Shown piece by piece: positions 61,207-64,000 of a stretch of 64,000 nucleotides of DNA; the stretch's first letter is position 1, and each line of letters begins with the position of its first letter. A program made the translations under genes and the position numbers. The notes beneath the pieces are model-generated. The model saw only the letters and a list, made by a program, of their open reading frames with translations, did no database searches and was not told the DNA's origin. Source of the stretch: Cerasicoccus sp. TK19100 (lineage in GTDB: Bacteria > Verrucomicrobiota > Verrucomicrobiia > Opitutales > Cerasicoccaceae). Location of the stretch: NCBI RefSeq assembly GCF_027257155.1, contig NZ_JAPWDU010000003.1, forward strand, positions 790,600-854,599. Reading direction: 5' to 3'.

Positions 61207-61309
61207 GTGCGTCAAATTCCTTGTCGCGGACTTGCTTGAGGATGTTGGCATAGCCAGCCTCATCTACTTTGAATGCTTTTCCACAGTGTGGGCATATAAT
61301 CTCGTTCAT
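61202..61309 (-). pseudogene. 5' fragment of a DUF2130 gene
   Basis: From the ATG at 61309: MNEIICPHCGKAFKVDEAGY followed by ANILKQVRDKEFDAQL, the characteristic N terminus of DUF2130 proteins (CPHCGK zinc-knuckle and DEAGY...ILKQVRD). After 36 residues the similarity stops and the frame ends a few codons later, where the methylase fragment begins in a different frame. This is the other half of a deletion junction. Confidence 0.75.
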
Positions 61310-61379
61310 AAACTTCTGGGATTTTATTTTAAGCAGTGCTAGGAGAAGAGAGGTTTCAGTTCTATGTAGTTTGGCCTAG

Positions 61380-61496
61380 CTAAGGAGAGGCTTTTAACCA
61401 TTGCCAAGCTTCCTTATAGATGTCTTCGAGGGTATGCAGTCGCGCTTTGAGGCTGGTGAACGAATAGATGATCTTGAGCAATATGTTAGGAGTCAT
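61380..61496 (-). CDS. Small ORF, 38 aa, doubtful
   Basis: ATG at 61496, product MTPNILLKIIYSFTSLKARL then HTLEDIYKEAWQWLKASP. It is amphipathic with a helical C terminus and could be a remnant of a larger gene in this decayed area. No clear ribosome-binding site, no recognised family. Confidence 0.25.
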   Translation of the reverse strand: MTPNILLKIIYSFTSLKARLHTLEDIYKEAWQWLKASP

Positions 61497-61589
61497 TGTC
61501 GCGAGCTTCTAGAGCAACTGAGGATTCGCTGATCAGCAGCTTGTAACGCCTGTTAAAGAAGCTATGGCTTTGCGGGAGACCGAGTGGCG

Positions 61590-61862
61590 TCACCTTCGAT
61601 GCACCCGACTGCTCGCCACCTTCCGGGCCACCTTTGAACCTTCGGGCATATTCGGCATTAGCAACTGCCATGCACGTAGCCCATAGGCGGCGGCAAGACG
61701 TTCCACGGTCGACAACCAGATTTCTTTTTTACGTCCTCCTTCGATATCCTGGTAGAACTTATAGCCGATACCGGCGATTTGGGCAAATTCTTCCTGTGTC
61801 AGGCCGTGTCTGGCCCTTAACTGCCTGAGTCTGTCGCCGAGGGCACGGAGAGAATTGTCCAT
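61590..61862 (-). CDS. XRE-family helix-turn-helix regulator
   Basis: A 90-residue DNA-binding protein: LGDRLRQLRARHGLTQEEFA, QIAGIGYKFYQDIEGGRKKE, STVERLAAAYG is a complete Cro/CI-type HTH (recognition helix around residues 32-45). The basic C terminus (KVARKVASSRVHRR) is short. It may control neighbouring mobile or defence genes that have since decayed. Divergent from the membrane operon at 62.1 kb. Confidence 0.88.
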   Translation of the reverse strand: MDNSLRALGDRLRQLRARHGLTQEEFAQIAGIGYKFYQDIEGGRKKEIWLSTVERLAAAYGLRAWQLLMPNMPEGSKVARKVASSRVHRR

Positions 61863-61918
61863 CTGTTAAACCATACGATCATAGGGTTTGACAGAACACC
61901 CCGCGAAGGTAGGGTATC

Positions 61919-62098
61919 ATGCATGGTTTGCGTCATTTCTACTCTAGTATCTCGAAGGATACCCCTGATGATTTTTGGGCATACTATTGCCGACTTGATG
62001 ACTGGCTACGATCCCCAGAAATTCTGTGGTGCGGGCAGTTCCCTACCGCGCAGCCCAGGCGCTGGGCAATTTCAGTAACTTCAAACATCTCCAGGTAG
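61919..62098 (+). CDS. Possible small protein, 59 aa
   Basis: ATG at 61919 preceded by CGAAGGTAGGG. The product begins MHGLRHFYSSISKDTPDDFW and has many aromatic and acidic residues (AYYCRLDDWLRSPEILWCGQ), which is more protein-like than random frames. It ends 2 nt before the next start (62101), consistent with coupling. No family is recognised. Confidence 0.35.
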   Translation: MHGLRHFYSSISKDTPDDFWAYYCRLDDWLRSPEILWCGQFPTAQPRRWAISVTSNISR

Positions 62099-62100
62099 TA

Positions 62101-62610
62101 ATGGGCGAAGGCATACACGACAGTTCACGTTCCGAAACCGTGAGTAATGAATTGGGTAAATTCAAGATATCCAAAGACGGCTTATATCTGGTCGGGGATA
62201 CTGAAAGCTATCGTTTATCCGATATCAGCGGGGTCCAGGCTATTCAGGATGATGGATCGAAGCGGGTTTTGCCATCAATGATTATGCATACGCTCAGTTT
62301 CTTACCGCTCTTGTTTATGTCTGGTGGGGTTGGATGGTTGCCGGTTATTGGCATTAACTTCTGCGTTATCGATCTACACAACCGACGGACTCACAGGGTA
62401 ATGGCTTTGATCCAAGGAAGAAAAGTAGAGTTATATCGCGTAGCCATGGCACCGGGAGGGGGTATAAAAGCATTTTTCACCAGAAGGAAGCCTGAGGATT
62501 TATGTGATTTTAATCTTTGTATGGAATTTAAATACAAATTGGAGGCAGCCCTTCAGAAGCATTCATCTGGCTCAGTGCTGAGCGGGCCATCTCTGGGGGT
62601 TGCTGAGTAA
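62101..62610 (+). CDS. Membrane protein of unknown function
   Basis: A 169-residue protein from the ATG at 62101 (an upstream in-frame GTG at 62026 lies within the previous small frame). N-terminal part is a small beta domain (LGKFKISKDGLYLVGDTESY, RLSDISGVQAIQD), followed by one or two hydrophobic helices (MIMHTLSFLPLLFMSGGVGW, LPVIGINFCVIDL) and a soluble C terminus. DUF6232-like arrangements exist, but I do not claim a family. The TAA stop overlaps the next ATG by 1 nt. Confidence 0.65.
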   Translation: MGEGIHDSSRSETVSNELGKFKISKDGLYLVGDTESYRLSDISGVQAIQDDGSKRVLPSMIMHTLSFLPLLFMSGGVGWLPVIGINFCVIDLHNRRTHRVMALIQGRKVELYRVAMAPGGGIKAFFTRRKPEDLCDFNLCMEFKYKLEAALQKHSSGSVLSGPSLGVAE

Positions 62611-63335
62611 TGGACTTTCAGAAAATTAAAGAGTTTTTTGGCTCTGAGCGGGTTACCGAACTTCTGGCCAGTGGTTGGTTTTTTCCAGCTGTCATTGTTG
62701 GAGTCATCTTGTTCGGGACCATGTTGCTAGGTGGTGGCAGGGATGATAATAAGGAACCATTTACGGGGAATTCTTTGGTGGCGGGTCGAACGTATTATAT
62801 CTGGGTTGGTGAAATTGCAGTTTATGATGTTGATTGGTCGAATCGGGCATGGGACTCGAATGGAACCGGTCCTGACCTGTATTATGAGCTTTATTCAGGA
62901 AACAGTATGGTATTTAGCAGTGATGTCCGAACGGATACTTTAGTGGCGCGCTGGACGCCCGTGGGCATAGATTACATGGATGAGCTGACAACAATGTTGG
63001 CCGGAGGAAAGGGAAAGTCTTCCTTTGAAGAGTTTATTCAGGCAGGCCTTTTCAAGGCTACTGTAGATGGGGAGGTCGGCTTGCGGATGAAAGACAATGA
63101 TTTTATAGACAGCACTTGGGCTGGTTTGTGGGGTTTGCCATTTGAGGCTCTGCATGAGGGAGAGAATGTATTTACTGCTGAATATAGTGCTCCAGTCTAT
63201 GGTGGTGGAGACTCAGGGCTAGAAGTGCAGACAAATGGTAATGCGGTGCAATCAGTAGTTGTCTACGTCATTCCTGCTGATGGGATGGTCGATTACCTCA
63301 AGCTTCAACTAATGCAGAAGCATGGCGGCTATTGA
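62610..63335 (+). CDS. Membrane-anchored protein of unknown function
   Basis: A 241-residue protein with a single helix at ~22-42 (GWFFPAVIVGVILFGTMLLG) and an extracytoplasmic beta-rich domain (YYIWVGEIAVYDVDWSNRAW, VARWTPVGIDYMDELTTM, GLRMKDNDFIDSTWAGLWG). No recognised family. It overlaps the gene before by 1 nt and the PqiA-like gene after by 14 nt, so the three form one operon. Confidence 0.7.
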   Translation: MDFQKIKEFFGSERVTELLASGWFFPAVIVGVILFGTMLLGGGRDDNKEPFTGNSLVAGRTYYIWVGEIAVYDVDWSNRAWDSNGTGPDLYYELYSGNSMVFSSDVRTDTLVARWTPVGIDYMDELTTMLAGGKGKSSFEEFIQAGLFKATVDGEVGLRMKDNDFIDSTWAGLWGLPFEALHEGENVFTAEYSAPVYGGGDSGLEVQTNGNAVQSVVVYVIPADGMVDYLKLQLMQKHGGY

Positions 63336-63807
63336 AGAACATCAGCGCTGTCAGCGCCTTAGGTTGCTACTGCTGCTCAGTGCCGTTTTCCTTGGTGTAG
63401 GTCTGGTGCTACCCTGTATGACGATGGAGCCGGGTTTCTGGGGGCTGGAAAACTTCCTGCCCATTGCCGATCCGCAATCGAAATCAATCATCTCTGGAAT
63501 CGTCCACCTTTTTCGGAGCGGGGACGTATTTCTTGCATTCATACTGTTGGCATTCTCGGTAGTGTTTCCCATCTGGAAGCTGTGCGTACTCTATGGGGCA
63601 GTGTATCAGATAGAGAACCACGAGAAGATGTCCGCTTCTGTCAAATTTGCCGATAAGCTTGGTAAGTTTTCGATGTTGGACGTAATTGTGATGGGGATGC
63701 TAGTGCTTTCGTTTCAGTCGTTTCCGGGTGGATCTAGGGCCAACGGACATTCATCAGTCTTCATTTTAGGCTGTACATATTTTCGGTTCTTTGTCTTAAA
63801 GTCTTGA
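63322..63807 (+). CDS. PqiA-like integral membrane protein, probably 3'-truncated by an IS
   Basis: A 161-residue PqiA-domain protein. Helix 1 with SAVFLGVGLVLPCMTM, helix 2 with AFILLAFSVVFPIWKLCVLY, then LGKFSMLDVIVMGMLVLSF for helix 3: these are the characteristic PqiA blocks. Helix 4 begins HSSVFILGC but then turns into TYFRFFVLKS, which lacks the normal helix ending. The IS5-like transposase start codon overlaps this gene's TGA, so the last residues are probably encoded by IS terminal DNA. PqiA proteins act with MCE-type lipid transporters in the envelope; none is present here. Confidence 0.8.
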   Translation: MAAIEEHQRCQRLRLLLLLSAVFLGVGLVLPCMTMEPGFWGLENFLPIADPQSKSIISGIVHLFRSGDVFLAFILLAFSVVFPIWKLCVLYGAVYQIENHEKMSASVKFADKLGKFSMLDVIVMGMLVLSFQSFPGGSRANGHSSVFILGCTYFRFFVLKS

Positions 63808-64000
63808 TGGCCAAGAGATACGAACTGACCAAGGAACAATACGACTTAATCAAGGATCTGCTACCTGGTAAGGCCGGCGACCCTGGGCGAACAGCCGAAG
63901 ACAACCATCGCTTCATAAACGGTGTGATGTGGGTGCTGCGCAGCAGCGCCTTTTGGCGGGACATGCCAGCGCGCTACGGCAACTACGAAACCACTTACAA
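63765..64000 (+). mobile_element. IS5-family insertion sequence, left part, cut by the window edge
   Basis: The transposase starts at the ATG at 63807: MAKRYELTKEQYDLIKDLLP, then RFINGVMWVLRSSAFWRDMP and ARYGNYETTYK, the N-terminal DUF4096-type domain of IS5/IS1031-group transposases. The product runs off the window at residue ~65. The left end is probably near 63765-63770 (TTTTAGGCTGTACAT), where the PqiA similarity stops; the inverted repeat cannot be confirmed without the right end. Confidence 0.75.

Noticed and set aside
61486..61671. 61-codon minus-strand frame beside the XRE gene
   Set aside because: Overlaps the XRE regulator in another frame and has no recognisable features.

Overview
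The window looks like a chromosomal segment of a GC-rich, aerobic, Gram-negative bacterium, most likely a marine-type Verrucomicrobiota (Opitutales/Puniceicoccales-like). This placement is inferred from gene content, not from a marker gene: a caa3 cytochrome oxidase operon, a PEP-CTERM surface protein, polysaccharide lyase/esterase/deacetylase genes, two ExbB/ExbD pairs, DUF374 and PIG-L proteins, and large Rhs and calcium-repeat surface proteins. No rRNA is present; there are two tRNAs, Asp(GTC) and Gly(CCC).

Layout. 0.2-6.4 kb: a YdeI-like protein, then a DUF2760 / Hsp70 / Hsp70-DUF3731 set. 6.4-12.6 kb: oxidase subunits II-I-III-IV on the minus strand, with a divergent auracyanin/azurin-like blue copper lipoprotein. 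12.7-21.6 kb: carbohydrate-active genes (CE2-like esterase, PIG-L deacetylase, parallel beta-helix protein, a 1186-residue heparinase II/III-type lyase with a C-terminal CBM6/35-like domain, and a PEP-CTERM protein). 21.7-25.8 kb: ExbD, ExbB and a 955-residue protein with a TonB-like SxxxH signal anchor, a long charged coiled coil and a CBM9-like domain. 26-35.6 kb: mixed housekeeping genes (PfkB kinase, second ExbBD pair, DUF374 acyltransferase, a histone-H1-like/carbohydrate-binding fusion, stand-alone GspE N-terminal domain, VWA protein, SnoaL-like, DUF2059, Xaa-Pro aminopeptidase). 35.9-43.2 kb: a Mu-like phage HEAD module (capsid, cement, protease, portal, terminase, small membrane and coiled-coil proteins) with no tail, integrase or transposase genes. 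43.5-45.7 kb: CorA, a family-3 solute-binding protein and tRNA-Gly.

45.7-60.5 kb: an AT-richer surface/toxin island starting next to tRNA-Gly. It has two secreted proteins, a YadA-head-like beta-roll protein, a giant Rhs protein interrupted by one in-frame amber codon, a 4-bp-overlapping candidate immunity gene, and a Tpt1/KptA RNA 2'-phosphotransferase coupled to it. 60.7-64 kb: a decayed region (chimera of a DUF2130 fragment and an adenine methylase fragment, an XRE regulator), a three-gene membrane operon ending in a PqiA-like gene, and an IS5-like element that runs off the window end and probably cuts that gene.

The window is also rich in short dispersed palindromes. There are at least seven families of intergenic REP/BIME-like elements, one very short palindrome (ACTTTGC...GCAAAGT) that occurs inside coding sequences as well as between genes, and G/T-rich quasi-tandem repeats (GTTCGAAG/GTTTGGAG type) in the phage-module gaps. 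The strongest candidates for undescribed biology are the Rhs-immunity-KptA cluster with its amber interruption, the TonB-anchor/CBM9 protein with its ExbBD motor, and the head-only phage module with its repeat-filled leaders.
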